A DNA stretch of 64,000 nucleotides from Desulfobacterales bacterium (lineage in GTDB: Bacteria; Desulfobacterota; Desulfobacteria; Desulfobacterales; JAHEIW01): assembly GCA_030066985.1 (NCBI GenBank), contig JASJAN010000014.1, positions 25,626-89,625 on the forward strand, written 5' to 3'. A program made the translations under genes and the position numbers. Each line of letters opens with the position of its first letter. Within the stretch, counting starts at the first letter, position 1. Below are positions 7,912-16,827 of this stretch, piece after piece. The notes beneath the pieces are model-generated. The model ran no database searches and was not told the origin of the DNA. It worked only from the letters and a program-made list of their open reading frames with translations.

Positions 7912-10239
7912 TTATTCTTCGATAATACAAGCGTCAGCATCATCACTTCCAATTTCCTGGCCGCAGGGGTCTAAACCTTTCTTTTCCCTGATGGCAGCCA
8001 AAACCTTTTCGGGGGTAATCGGCAACTCGTTTATGCGCACCCCAACTGCATCGTAAATTGCATTGGCAATCGCCGGTGCGGTGGGCACACAGCCGGGTTC
8101 ACCGATGCCCTTGGCGCCAAAAGGCCCGTCTTCATCATAGGTCTCAAGTACCGGCGCGTCGATAGGCACCACATCTTTGGCTGTCAATATTTTATAATCG
8201 CGAAAATTGGGGTTCATATTCTGCCCTTTATCGGAGATAACCTGCTCGGTGAGGGCATATCCCACACCCATCATTACCCCACCGTACACCTGACCTTCAA
8301 GCAGCAATGGATTTATCGCCTTGCCAACGTCATGCGCGGCAACATACTGCAAAATATTAACTTTGCCGGTTTCCTCATCGACTTTGACCCGCACGCCATG
8401 AGTGCCGAAGGTGTAAGTCATCGACATATTGCCGCGGAAGTCCTTGCCCATGTTCTCATTGGCCGGATCGTAGAAATGCTCAGCCATCAACATTTGCCCG
8501 CCGTGGCTAAAATGCGCTTTGCGTAAAACTTTGCCAATGGCCATCTTTTTCTCAGGATCATCCTTATGGACAATATGGCGCCCCTGAAGGCTTAATTTTT
8601 CCAATGGTGATTCCAGCAATTTGGCTCCCATCTCCAGAATGCGGGCTTTGAGCTTGCGGGCAGCGCCTAAAGCGGCGTTTCCGGCGATGAAGGTCGTTCG
8701 GCTGGCATGTGATCCCACATCCCAGGGGCAGACATCGGTATCGGAGTGAATCACATGAATATCGTCAACTTCAAGACCAAGCTCTTCGGCCACGATCTGG
8801 GCAACAACCGTATCGGATCCCTGCCCCATATCGGTGGCCCCGGTGAACAGATCGATTTTGCCGAAATCATCCATTTTAATCATTGTGCCGCAGCCGTCTG
8901 ATTTATACACCCGTGCGCCACCGCCCACATGAATTAAAGAAGCCATCCCAATGCCTTCGCCGGGCTTTTTGGGCTGGTCCCATTGCAGTTTTTCTTGGAC
9001 CGCTTGCATACATTCGGTCAGACCGCAGGTGGTAATACGCAGCCCCTGGGTGGATACATCACCGGACTGGTTGGCGTTGATGCGACGAAATTCGACCGGA
9101 TCAATCCCGGCGGCTTCGGCCAGCATGTCGATCGTGCTTTCGATGGCATAGGTTGCCTGAGGATTTCCGTAGCCGCGCATCGCCTGGGCATAGGTGTTGT
9201 TGGTGTAAACGCATCTGGCTTCATATCGAACGTTGGGCACCCGATACAAGGTGCTGATCGGCATCATCATCACCGAGGGTGTTGTCGCTCCCCAGGAAGT
9301 ATAGGCGCCGTTGTCGAGGATCATGGATATATCACGGAAAAGAAGTTTTCCGTTTTGATCGCAACCTTGAGAGATATGCGTAATGGTGGGTTGTCGCGTA
9401 GATGTCGCGATAAACTCTTCGGTACGGTCAAATTCGATCTTCACCGGTCTGCGGGTGTGGAAAGCCAGTAAAATAGCAACATATTCATAGGCATAGGTAT
9501 CCAGTTTACTGCCGAACCCGCCGCCAATGCAGGGTTTTACGACCCGGACCCTGCGGTCACTGATGCCCATCGCTTTAAGGGCGTCCAAAAAATCCTTTTG
9601 GGCCAGCGACGGAATCTGGGTATTGGTGTGTATGGTCAGGTTATTGGCCGGATCAAATTCGGCGATGGCGCCGCTGGTGCCCATACAGCAATGGGTCACC
9701 CAGGTGGTCGTGAAGCGGTCTTCTACGGTATAGGCCGCTTCCTTCTTGGCAGCTTCCACATCGCCATAATGCAGTTTCCAGGGCATTTTTAAGATATTGG
9801 TCTTGTGGGCCTCATGAATCAACGGAGCGCCCTCTTGCATGGCCGCTTCCGGATCGAAAATGGCCGGCAGCGCTTCATAAGTAACCTCGATTCGATTTAA
9901 CGCCGCTTCGGCGATATCCGGCGAAATGGCTGCCACGGCCGCCACTTCATCGCGAAAAGAGCACACTTTCTCTTTTTTGAGCGGCCGATTGTCCTTATAG
10001 ACCCCCATGCGAATATCGGGAATATCGTCACCGGTTAAAACGGCCATAACACCGGGCAGCTCCCGGGCTTTGGATGTATCAATTTTGACGATTTTGGCAT
10101 GGGCATATTTGCTGTACAAAATTTTGCCATACAGCATTCCCGGCACCTTTAAATCCTGGATATATTGCACCCGCCCGGTGGCCTTATCGACCGCATCCAG
10201 CTTGGGCACTCTTTTGCCAACCGAACACAAATTCTGCAT
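7912..10239 (-). CDS. Molybdenum hydroxylase large (Mo-pterin) subunit, xanthine dehydrogenase family
   Basis: The 775-residue protein has the two-domain aldehyde oxidase/xanthine dehydrogenase layout: DAVDKATGRVQYIQDL at the start, PCIGGGFGSKLD and MRGYGNPQATYAIE as Mo-pterin loops, GATDMGQGSDTVVAQI, and the catalytic Glu714 in GAKGIGEPG. The family hydroxylates N-heterocycles or aldehydes using water. The neighbouring FAD subunit lacks the extra 4Fe-4S insertion of 4-hydroxybenzoyl-CoA reductase, so hydroxylation rather than dehydroxylation is favoured. In context it is the candidate for oxidising the C2 position of the indole ring. ATG 10239 has AAGGAG. Confidence 0.85.
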   Translation of the reverse strand: MQNLCSVGKRVPKLDAVDKATGRVQYIQDLKVPGMLYGKILYSKYAHAKIVKIDTSKARELPGVMAVLTGDDIPDIRMGVYKDNRPLKKEKVCSFRDEVAAVAAISPDIAEAALNRIEVTYEALPAIFDPEAAMQEGAPLIHEAHKTNILKMPWKLHYGDVEAAKKEAAYTVEDRFTTTWVTHCCMGTSGAIAEFDPANNLTIHTNTQIPSLAQKDFLDALKAMGISDRRVRVVKPCIGGGFGSKLDTYAYEYVAILLAFHTRRPVKIEFDRTEEFIATSTRQPTITHISQGCDQNGKLLFRDISMILDNGAYTSWGATTPSVMMMPISTLYRVPNVRYEARCVYTNNTYAQAMRGYGNPQATYAIESTIDMLAEAAGIDPVEFRRINANQSGDVSTQGLRITTCGLTECMQAVQEKLQWDQPKKPGEGIGMASLIHVGGGARVYKSDGCGTMIKMDDFGKIDLFTGATDMGQGSDTVVAQIVAEELGLEVDDIHVIHSDTDVCPWDVGSHASRTTFIAGNAALGAARKLKARILEMGAKLLESPLEKLSLQGRHIVHKDDPEKKMAIGKVLRKAHFSHGGQMLMAEHFYDPANENMGKDFRGNMSMTYTFGTHGVRVKVDEETGKVNILQYVAAHDVGKAINPLLLEGQVYGGVMMGVGYALTEQVISDKGQNMNPNFRDYKILTAKDVVPIDAPVLETYDEDGPFGAKGIGEPGCVPTAPAIANAIYDAVGVRINELPITPEKVLAAIREKKGLDPCGQEIGSDDADACIIEE

Positions 10240-10278
10240 CAGTTATACTCCTTACTTAATCGATGATTGAAATTATAC

Positions 10279-10434
10279 AAAACTCGTTTTAAAGCCTCAG
10301 ATTTTGTCCGATGGCTCGGCGCAATTCGTTTCAAAAGCGGAGCGTACACGGTAGTACGCGAGCATTTTGAAACGGATTGTAATCCGCCCAAGGCGGACCA
10401 TCGGGCAAAAGATGGGGTTTTAAAATGAGTTTTT
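10279..10434. repeat. Large palindromic element, copy 1 (between 2Fe-2S and Mo subunit genes)
   Basis: The core at 10327-10374 reads CGTTTCAAAAGCGGAGCGTA through GCGAGCATTTTGAAACG and folds on itself. Outer arms pair TGTCCGATGG with CCATCGGGCA, and AACTCGTTTTAAA with TTTAAAATGAGTT. A second copy with the same layout and compensatory stem changes is at 55341-55532. It fills the whole gap between the two cistrons of the hydroxylase. Confidence 0.75.
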
Positions 10435-10954
10435 ATTCGCCGCGCTCACTTTCATCGGACCTAAAGGCCACCACATGCGGTTGGTCATCTCCGTGACCGC
10501 TGACGGCTTTAATCGAATCGATGATTTGCACGTAGCCGGTACAGCGACAGAGATTGCCGGCAATTGCTTCCTTGATGTCGTCTTCGGAAGCGTTGGGACT
10601 TTTATCCAACAGGGCTTTGGCCGACAGAATCATTCCCGGTGAACAAAATCCGCACTGGATGCCCCCCTTTTCGACAAATGATTGTTGAATAGGATGCAGG
10701 GTTCCATCGGCGGCTGCCAATCCTTCAATGGTGGTTAATTGCTTGCCATCGATTTCAGCAGCCAGGTAAAGACAAGAATTAACGGCTTGGTCATCTATGA
10801 TGACCGTACAAGCACCGCACTCACCGCTGCCGCATCCCTCTTTGGTGCCGGTATAACCGATCTCTTCTCGAATCAGATGCAATAGCGTCCAATGGTCTTG
10901 GATGACCATTTTCATCGGATTTCCATTAAACGTAAATGATATTTCCCTTGGCAT
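10433..10954 (-). CDS. Molybdenum hydroxylase 2Fe-2S subunit
   Basis: The 173-residue protein has the plant-type 2Fe-2S motif C41-x4-C46-x2-C49 with C61 (GCGSGECGACT) and the second cluster motif C101-x2-C104 with C136-x-C138 (QCGFCSPGMIL, NLCRCTGY). This is the full ligand set of the small subunit of three-subunit xanthine dehydrogenase-family enzymes, which carries electrons from molybdenum to FAD. AGGAG precedes the ATG at 10954. The last dozen residues (FRSDESERGE) are non-conserved and abut the palindromic element. Confidence 0.9.
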   Translation of the reverse strand: MPREISFTFNGNPMKMVIQDHWTLLHLIREEIGYTGTKEGCGSGECGACTVIIDDQAVNSCLYLAAEIDGKQLTTIEGLAAADGTLHPIQQSFVEKGGIQCGFCSPGMILSAKALLDKSPNASEDDIKEAIAGNLCRCTGYVQIIDSIKAVSGHGDDQPHVVAFRSDESERGE

Positions 10955-11010
10955 TAAAAAATTCTCCTAATGTTCAGTTATTAGCGTTTAGAATAAGTGT
11001 TGTCACACAC

Positions 11011-11109
11011 AACATTTTTTTTACCACAGAGTTCGCAGAGAAATTTCTTAAATTTAGGAATTAAAAATAAAAACTCAGTGTTCTCTGTGTTCTCCGTGGT
11101 AAAAATGTT
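11011..11109. repeat. Inverted element of ACCACAGAG words
   Basis: The left arm at 11011-11045 (AACATTTTTTTTACCACAGA then GTTCGCAGAGAAA) pairs with 11072-11109 (TGTTCTCTGTGTTCTCCGTG then GTAAAAATGTT). Each arm is itself a degenerate run of CACAGAG-like words. It sits in the 180-base gap between the FAD and 2Fe-2S subunit genes. Confidence 0.7.
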
Positions 11110-11134
11110 TTTATCTTCATTCCGGATTCCGACT

Positions 11135-12025
11135 TCACACTTCTTTTTTATTTTCCTTCGCTCGTTCAAGCGCTTTGAGCCCCATACGCTTGACCAGCAC
11201 CCCGACCATTTCCCGCCGGTACCAGGCCACACCGCGGATACTGTCGCGAACCTTGGATTCCTGACCAGCAATTCGCCCGGCTTCAGCCAGAGTGCTTTCA
11301 TGCATGGTTTTTCCCTTCAAGTGTTTTTCGGCTTCCAGCGCCCTAAACGGTGTTGGGGCCGCCACACCCAGGCAAATTCTGGCTTTGGCACAGGTGAGCA
11401 TATCTTTTTCAAGACTCAGCAAAACACCCACCCCCAGCATCGGCAGCTCCATGGCTTCGCGTCGTCCGTGTTTGATGTAAGCACTGCCAGTGCGCGGCAA
11501 CGGCGGCGGAATGGCAATCTCAGTTAGTATTTCACCGGCTTCTAGATCACACTGTCCCGGGCCCAGAAAAAAGCGTCTGAGCTCAACCGTGCGCTGACCT
11601 TTGGCGCCATAGATGTTGGCTTTGGCATCCAGAGCGATCAAGGGAATGGCGCCATCAGCGGAGGGAACAGCGTTCACCAGATTGCCGCCAATGGTGGCCA
11701 CGTTGCGAATCTGCACGGACCCGATATTTTTAACCGCATCATGAATAATAGGATAGTGATGCTGTATCAGTTGCGATGCTTCAATGGATCCGTGGGTGCA
11801 AAAGGCGCCAATATACAACTCGCCAGTTTCCTGGTTTAAAAAAGGGCGATCTTGTCCGATGATATGCTTCAGCGAAATCAGATACTCCGGTGCTAATTTG
11901 CCTTCTTTAACTTTCACCATCACATCGGTTCCCCCGGCAATATATTTGGCGCTTTCACCATGCGACACATGCAACGATATGGCTTCATCCAGGGTTTTGG
12001 GGGTTAAATATGTAAACTGTTTCAT
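11135..12025 (-). CDS. Molybdenum hydroxylase FAD-binding subunit
   Basis: The 296-residue protein has the FAD-binding motifs of the CoxM/XDH medium subunit: AKYIAGGTDVMVKVKEG near residue 30, and ATIGGNLVNAVPSADGAIPL near residue 110. The C-terminal CO-dehydrogenase flavoprotein domain follows (SAYIKHGRREAMELPMLGV). It passes electrons from the 2Fe-2S subunit to an external acceptor. No Cys-rich insertion for an extra 4Fe-4S cluster is present, unlike HcrB. The order FAD, 2Fe-2S, Mo subunit is usual for this family. AGAGG lies before ATG 12025. Confidence 0.88.
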   Translation of the reverse strand: MKQFTYLTPKTLDEAISLHVSHGESAKYIAGGTDVMVKVKEGKLAPEYLISLKHIIGQDRPFLNQETGELYIGAFCTHGSIEASQLIQHHYPIIHDAVKNIGSVQIRNVATIGGNLVNAVPSADGAIPLIALDAKANIYGAKGQRTVELRRFFLGPGQCDLEAGEILTEIAIPPPLPRTGSAYIKHGRREAMELPMLGVGVLLSLEKDMLTCAKARICLGVAAPTPFRALEAEKHLKGKTMHESTLAEAGRIAGQESKVRDSIRGVAWYRREMVGVLVKRMGLKALERAKENKKEV

Positions 12026-12099
12026 AAAGAAACCTCTTTAACAATTTGTAAATAATATAAATATATAAATTAAAATCAACACGCAACCCGAAACGCGTC

Positions 12100-13290
12100 C
12101 TATCCAACCTTGAGCACAATGGCGGCAGCCGTATCGCCGGCGGCACATCCTGCAAACAGCACATAACCGCCGCCTTTCATGGCCGCTTCTTCGATGCCTT
12201 CGATGATCAGGCGTCCGCCGGTGGGCCCTTGTGGATGACCAAAAATCAGAGAAGAACCGTAATTATTCATGCCGTTGACGTCAACACCCAAATTGTTGGC
12301 CAGGTGAATATCATTGGCTGCAAAAGGGTTGTGCGTTTTTATAATACTGACGTCATTGGCTCCGAGGTTGGCATTTTCAAGTGCCATCTGAACTGCCGGG
12401 AATACAGCGGCAGCCATAAAAGCCTTTTTCACGCGTGCATATCCATATGAAACAACCTGAACCGCAATGTTTGGATCGGCACTGAGTTCTTTGGCCTTGT
12501 CCTGCGTCGTAACGGTGATACCGCAATTGCCGTCCGCAGGATGGGTCTGGGCGCCAAATGTATGCACGCCGTCAGGCAGCACCGGCCGCAGTTTGGCCAA
12601 CCCTTCGGCGGTGGTTTCCATAACGCCTTCATCGGCTTCAAGCATAATGGTTTTCTTTCTGGAAACCTTGACTTCCACTGGAAACATATACCGTTTTTGA
12701 AAAGCGCGGTCGTCAGCCAGTGCATCCTGGTATTGCTCATAGCGGCGTAAGGCCACGGCATCGCATTGCTCTCTCGTAATCCCGGCTTCAGCAGCTACGT
12801 TTTCAGCGGTTTTAATCATGGCTTCGCCGGCCCAGGGATCTTTGTTAAAATTATCCATGACCCAATCTTCAGATGTGACCTGTCCACCCGGCCCCAGGGG
12901 ATTCGGCCAGACCGCATGCGGACCATTTGAACAGCGATCGGTCATCAGACAAAACGGGGTCTGGTAAAGACCGGTTTCAACACCCACACTTGCCAAATAA
13001 ACCGCAATGGTGGATGTCGAACAGGCCTGGCTCACATATATACCAGGCACGCCTTCAGCACCGGTCAGCGCAGCGGACCAGGGGCCCCCATAAAATGCAT
13101 GCGGCTGGTGAACGGAAATACCCAAATAGGTATAATCGAATATTTTGGGATCCCATTTTTTCTGTTCGAGCCAGCGTTTGGCGGTGGCGGCTCCCAGCGT
13201 AATCGAATTGTCATTAGCCAGGGTGCCTTGCCAGCGCGAAAAAGGTGAGCTGTAGTACCCACCGTAAGGTATAAAGGCTTTTTGCAGCAT
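12100..13290 (-). CDS. Thiolase family acyltransferase
   Basis: The 396-residue protein has thiolase active-site elements: nucleophile Cys90 in YVSQACSTSTIAV, His in KTHNPFAAND (position of the usual NEAF motif), His in GHPQGPTGGR and Cys in FAGCAAGDTAA (position of CxGGG). All four catalytic positions are thus filled, but NEAF reads HNPF. Thiolytic cleavage of a 3-oxoacyl-CoA is the expected reaction; in this operon the substrate would be 2-aminobenzoylacetyl-CoA. TAGGAGGG precedes ATG 13290. Confidence 0.8.
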   Translation of the reverse strand: MLQKAFIPYGGYYSSPFSRWQGTLANDNSITLGAATAKRWLEQKKWDPKIFDYTYLGISVHQPHAFYGGPWSAALTGAEGVPGIYVSQACSTSTIAVYLASVGVETGLYQTPFCLMTDRCSNGPHAVWPNPLGPGGQVTSEDWVMDNFNKDPWAGEAMIKTAENVAAEAGITREQCDAVALRRYEQYQDALADDRAFQKRYMFPVEVKVSRKKTIMLEADEGVMETTAEGLAKLRPVLPDGVHTFGAQTHPADGNCGITVTTQDKAKELSADPNIAVQVVSYGYARVKKAFMAAAVFPAVQMALENANLGANDVSIIKTHNPFAANDIHLANNLGVDVNGMNNYGSSLIFGHPQGPTGGRLIIEGIEEAAMKGGGYVLFAGCAAGDTAAAIVLKVG

Positions 13291-13307
13291 TTCAAATCCC
13301 TCCTAGT

Positions 13308-13333
13308 TGCAATTTCAGCAAGCTGAAATTGCA
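13308..13333. other. Perfect 12-bp stem with 2-base loop upstream of the thiolase gene
   Basis: TGCAATTTCAGC (13308-13319) and GCTGAAATTGCA (13322-13333) are exact inverted repeats separated by AA. It lies 18 bases upstream of the thiolase start. It could be an operator or an mRNA hairpin in the long operon; no T-run follows on the minus strand. Confidence 0.5.
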
Positions 13334-13334
13334 G

Positions 13335-13424
13335 TTAATAGTTATACGTTATATGTTATTAGCGTAATTCGTTATTCGCATCATGATGTTTTCACTCCAA
13401 TAACAAGTAACCGATAACAAAAGG
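13335..13424. repeat. Inverted element of GTTATTAG/AATAAC words
   Basis: 13335-13379 is a run of GTTATACGTTATATGTTATT-like words, and 13397-13424 (CCAATAACAAGTAACCGATA and on) is its inverted counterpart. It lies in the gap between the CoA ligase and thiolase genes. The same word family occurs between iorA and iorB at 32859-32960. Confidence 0.65.
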
Positions 13425-13484
13425 TTTTTTGGATATTGGCCAGTTGTTATTCCCGAACACAAGTGCTTATTTCCTTAGCTAAAG

Positions 13485-14777
13485 CTAATCAAGGCGATTG
13501 TCAAAAAACCGCTTAGATTTGCGCTCCGATCTTGGCAGCGAACAATATTCAACGACATCGACCTCACAGCTGACCATAATCTTATTTTTAATCTCAGCTT
13601 GAACCTTTTTGGCAAGTTCTGACTTGCGCGAAGCCTCAAAACCATCGCAGCACTCCAGCCGAACGGTCATATAGTCTTTGCCATCCTCACCGCGGTCGAG
13701 GTGCACCTGGTATTCGCAGCTGGCTTCCGGTATGGTTGAAAGAACCTCGTCGACTTGACCGGGATAGATGTTAACTGCGCGAAATATGATCATGTCGTCT
13801 GAACGCCCCAAGATTCTATCATGCATTGGCAAAACGCTGCCGCAGGAACATGGGTCATCAATCAGGCGTGTCAGATCGCGGGTGCGATAGCGGATGAGTG
13901 GCGTGGCTTCTTTGCAAAGGGTTGTAACAACCATTTCTCCGATTTCACCGGGAGCAACCGGCTTCAGTGTATTTGGATCCAGGATTTCCAAAAGATAATA
14001 GTCCGCCCAATAGTGAATGCCTTCGTGATGCTGACAATCCAGACCAGTACCGGGCCCATATAGCTCCGTCATGCCGGTAATATCAAACATATCCTCCAGA
14101 CCCAACAATTCTGTGATGCGGGCACGCATGGCATCACTGCTGCGCTCGGAACCAAATATCATTTTCTTCAGCGCAATTTTATCTTTCAGTCCCCGGCTAT
14201 TAACTTCTTCAGCCATCAGCAGGCCCATTGAAGCGGTGCAGCACATGACAGTGGACTGCAGATCCACCAGAAACTGACATTGCATATCCACATTTCCGGG
14301 ACCCACCGGAAGCGCCATGGCACCAAATTTTTCGCATCCCAGCTGAAAACTGATCCCCGCTGTCCATACCCCGTACCCAACGGCTATCTGCACGCGATCT
14401 TCTGCGCTCAGCCCGGCCATTTGATAGCAGCGGGCAAAAAAATGCGTCCAATCGTCGATGTCTTTCTGGGTATAGGCCAGAATTTTGCGTTTGCCGGTGG
14501 TACCGGATGATGCGTGTATTCGAACCACTTCTGATACAGGCACGGAAAGCAGCGGAAAAGGATACCCCTGGCGCAAATCATCGGCAGTCGTAAAGGGCAA
14601 TTTTCGGATGTCATCCAGGGAATGGATGTTTTCCGGCTGAATGCCGGCATCATCGAGCCGTTGGCGATAAAACTCAGAGCCTCGGTAAGCATGCGCAAGA
14701 GTCCAGTGCAGGCCTCTGAGCTGGTGTTCCTTAAGCGCTTCGGCATCTTTAAAAGAAGGCATGAAGGTTTTTGCCAT
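13485..14777 (-). CDS. PaaK-type aryl-acetate CoA ligase (candidate indoleacetate-CoA ligase)
   Basis: The 430-residue protein is a full-length phenylacetate-CoA ligase family enzyme: adenylate-binding SSGTTGKRKILAYT, GPGTGLDCQ, the YRTRDLTRLI motif with a Cys-containing loop (DDPCSCGSVLPMHDRILGR), and the C-terminal AMP-binding domain ending SKRFFDNR. It activates an aromatic acid with ATP to the CoA thioester. In Aromatoleum the indoleacetate-CoA ligase of anaerobic auxin breakdown (IaaB) belongs to this family; the surrounding genes favour that substrate over phenylacetate, but sequence alone cannot decide. GGAGA precedes ATG 14777. Confidence 0.85.
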   Translation of the reverse strand: MAKTFMPSFKDAEALKEHQLRGLHWTLAHAYRGSEFYRQRLDDAGIQPENIHSLDDIRKLPFTTADDLRQGYPFPLLSVPVSEVVRIHASSGTTGKRKILAYTQKDIDDWTHFFARCYQMAGLSAEDRVQIAVGYGVWTAGISFQLGCEKFGAMALPVGPGNVDMQCQFLVDLQSTVMCCTASMGLLMAEEVNSRGLKDKIALKKMIFGSERSSDAMRARITELLGLEDMFDITGMTELYGPGTGLDCQHHEGIHYWADYYLLEILDPNTLKPVAPGEIGEMVVTTLCKEATPLIRYRTRDLTRLIDDPCSCGSVLPMHDRILGRSDDMIIFRAVNIYPGQVDEVLSTIPEASCEYQVHLDRGEDGKDYMTVRLECCDGFEASRKSELAKKVQAEIKNKIMVSCEVDVVEYCSLPRSERKSKRFFDNRLD

Positions 14778-14805
14778 TATCTGTCTCCGTCAGCTATATA
14801 TTGTT

Positions 14806-14880
14806 TGTAGGGGCGGGGTTTATCCCCGCCCGATATAACGGATATTTTCAATAAGGGCGGGGATAAACCCCGCCCCTACA
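14806..14880. repeat. 26-bp perfect inverted repeat, GGGGCGGGG words
   Basis: 14806-14831 (TGTAGGGGCGGGGTTTATCC then CCGCCC) is the exact reverse complement of 14855-14880, with a 23-base AT-rich loop. Each arm is also internally near-palindromic (GGGCGGGGtttatCCCCGCCC). It lies in the gap between the hyuB-like and CoA ligase genes and would form a very stable hairpin in the mRNA. Confidence 0.85.
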
Positions 14881-14886
14881 TATGTT

Positions 14887-16614
14887 TTATCCACCGCCCT
14901 TGCGCTGCTCTCTGAGTTTTTGCGTTTTCTCCACATCAACTTCAAGCGTTTTCGGATCGATGACTACACCGTAATCTGCCAGCGCCCGCTCTACGCTGAC
15001 ATATTCGTTGCGAACATCCCGGGCGACTGCCTGCGGATCTCTGTCCAGCGCTTCACCATACCCCCCGCCACCGGCACTGATAAATTGAATCATATCGCCG
15101 GACTCACACAACGTCAGCCCGCTGGAGTCGCCGTCTTTATCGTTAACGATAAATTGGGCTTTGTTGGCAGCATCGCCATTAAAGAGGCCACCGGGCGGAT
15201 AACGGTATCGACCGGCCTGAATGGCGATGGAAGTTGGCGCTTGGGGCGCCAATTCATCGTCTGGTACCCGGATGACAAATTTTCTGCCCAGACCGCCCCG
15301 CATCTTACCAGGCCCACCGGAATCACATAACAGACTGCGCTCTTTGACCATCAGCGGGGTGTCGCTTTCAAAGATTTCAACAGGGGTGTTGGCGCCATTT
15401 GCTGGAAAAATTGCGCAGTGGTGACCATCCATTTTACTGCTGGCGCCCATACCGCCACCCCGAATGATCATGGTCAGCCAGGAATTTCCGTTGTGCCGTT
15501 TGCCGTAAAAAATATTGGTCTGAGCCGGCGTTCCGCCGCTCTCGGCAATAATGTTGTCAGGGGTCGCTTTGGCCAGAGCTTTGAACACCATTTCGGTCAT
15601 GAAATGACCAATTTGCATCCGGGCAGCCACAGCAGCCGGAAATTTGCAATTGACCACACTGCCCTCCGGTGCTGTCATCTTAACCGGGCGGATCGCGCCT
15701 TCATTGATGGGGATATCCGGATCAAAAGCGCTTTTAACCGCCATAAATACATAGGCAAAGGTAAAATTGTAAACCACATTGCCGCCCCAATCGACCTGGG
15801 GCGATGTCCCGCCGAAATCAATATTTATATCGCTGCCCTTGACTTCGACTTTCAGTTTGACATCAATATCTTTACGCTGACCAGCACCTTCAATAATGCC
15901 TTCATAGGGATAAACGCCATCCGGGATTTTGCTGATGGCGGCCCGCATGCTGGCTTCAGTGCGATCGATGATTTCGTCTGCCAGATCATCGAGTGTCTCC
16001 AGGCCTTCATCGTCCAGCATCTCGACAACTTTTTGGGCGCACACATGATTGGCGGCCACCTGGGAGCGAATATCCCCAGTGACCTCTTCTGGAGTGCGAA
16101 CATTCCAGCGAATCATATTCAACACCGGTTCGTTCAGCACACCGGCATCATACAACTTAATTAAAGGGATAAACAATCCCTCTTCAAAAACCTGCCGGTT
16201 ATCAGACGCCACTCGGCCACCGATGTCTGAATGATGAAAAACACAGGCGGTAAATGCCACCGGGCGCTTCTTGTAGAAAATGGGGCTCAAGACGCAGACA
16301 TCATTGAGATGACCCGCCAACAGCCAGGGATCGTTAACAATAAAAACATCGCCCGGTTGGTATTGTTCCAGGGGAATTGAATTGATGATGGATTTAACCC
16401 CCAGCGCCATTGCCCCGGCCTGGCCGGGTGTGCAAAAGGTTCCCTGAACCAGTTCTTGTCCCCGGCTGTCGGTAAACATACAGGTATAATCATGGGCATC
16501 GCGCAACAGGCTTGAGAATGCCGTGCGGGCAACCGAAGCATCGGCTTCATCGACAATCGAAATGAGCCGGCGCCACAAAATTTCCAATGTAATCGGGTCA
16601 AACTTCGAAGGCAT
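14887..16614 (-). CDS. Hydantoinase B / acetone-carboxylase-like subunit (HyuB)
   Basis: The 575-residue protein starts at ATG 16614 (GAGGATGGTGTGACA upstream), matching the family N-terminus DPITLEILWRRLISIVDEAD; an upstream in-frame start at 16755 would translate repeat DNA. Family motifs include DVFIVNDPWLLAGHLNDVCV, FHHSDIGG, SGGTPAQTNIFYG, DGHHCAIFP and SAGGGGYGE. HyuA/HyuB-type enzymes hydrolyse cyclic amides or carboxylate ketones with ATP. Here the pair is the candidate for ATP-dependent opening of an oxindole-type lactam. Of the metal ligands, the HxxD and His residues at NDPWLLAGHLND are retained. Confidence 0.85.
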   Translation of the reverse strand: MPSKFDPITLEILWRRLISIVDEADASVARTAFSSLLRDAHDYTCMFTDSRGQELVQGTFCTPGQAGAMALGVKSIINSIPLEQYQPGDVFIVNDPWLLAGHLNDVCVLSPIFYKKRPVAFTACVFHHSDIGGRVASDNRQVFEEGLFIPLIKLYDAGVLNEPVLNMIRWNVRTPEEVTGDIRSQVAANHVCAQKVVEMLDDEGLETLDDLADEIIDRTEASMRAAISKIPDGVYPYEGIIEGAGQRKDIDVKLKVEVKGSDINIDFGGTSPQVDWGGNVVYNFTFAYVFMAVKSAFDPDIPINEGAIRPVKMTAPEGSVVNCKFPAAVAARMQIGHFMTEMVFKALAKATPDNIIAESGGTPAQTNIFYGKRHNGNSWLTMIIRGGGMGASSKMDGHHCAIFPANGANTPVEIFESDTPLMVKERSLLCDSGGPGKMRGGLGRKFVIRVPDDELAPQAPTSIAIQAGRYRYPPGGLFNGDAANKAQFIVNDKDGDSSGLTLCESGDMIQFISAGGGGYGEALDRDPQAVARDVRNEYVSVERALADYGVVIDPKTLEVDVEKTQKLREQRKGGG

Positions 16615-16684
16615 TGTCACACCATCCTCGCTAAATTTCTTTGCGGCTGTAACGATTCTGCCTGTATGACTGATAACTTCTTTT

Positions 16685-16750
16685 AGACAGGATCTACAGG
16701 ATTTTCTGGATATTCTATTTTTCCTGGCTTTCCAGATGAAAGCCAGGAAA
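16685..16750. repeat. ACAGGAT words and 13-bp hairpin upstream of hyuB
   Basis: 16685-16715 holds GACAGGATCTACAGGATTTT then CTGGAT words. It is followed by a perfect stem, TTTCCTGGCTTTC (16720-16732) with GAAAGCCAGGAAA (16738-16750), around the loop CAGAT. It sits between hyuA and hyuB in the operon. Confidence 0.7.
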
Positions 16751-16827
16751 CCCAATCAGCCTGCAGCTGAAAGCAACCTAAAATATTTATAGTATATATA
16801 ACAATAATTTACGTTCAATTTATTCGT

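Noticed and set aside
10981..11301. Open frame on the minus strand across the CACAGAG element
   Set aside because: It overlaps the conserved FAD subunit gene in another frame and is mostly repeat; no conserved features.
7912..12025. 4-Hydroxybenzoyl-CoA reductase
   Set aside because: The FAD subunit is short and has no Cys-rich insertion for the extra 4Fe-4S cluster, and no benzoyl-CoA pathway genes are nearby.
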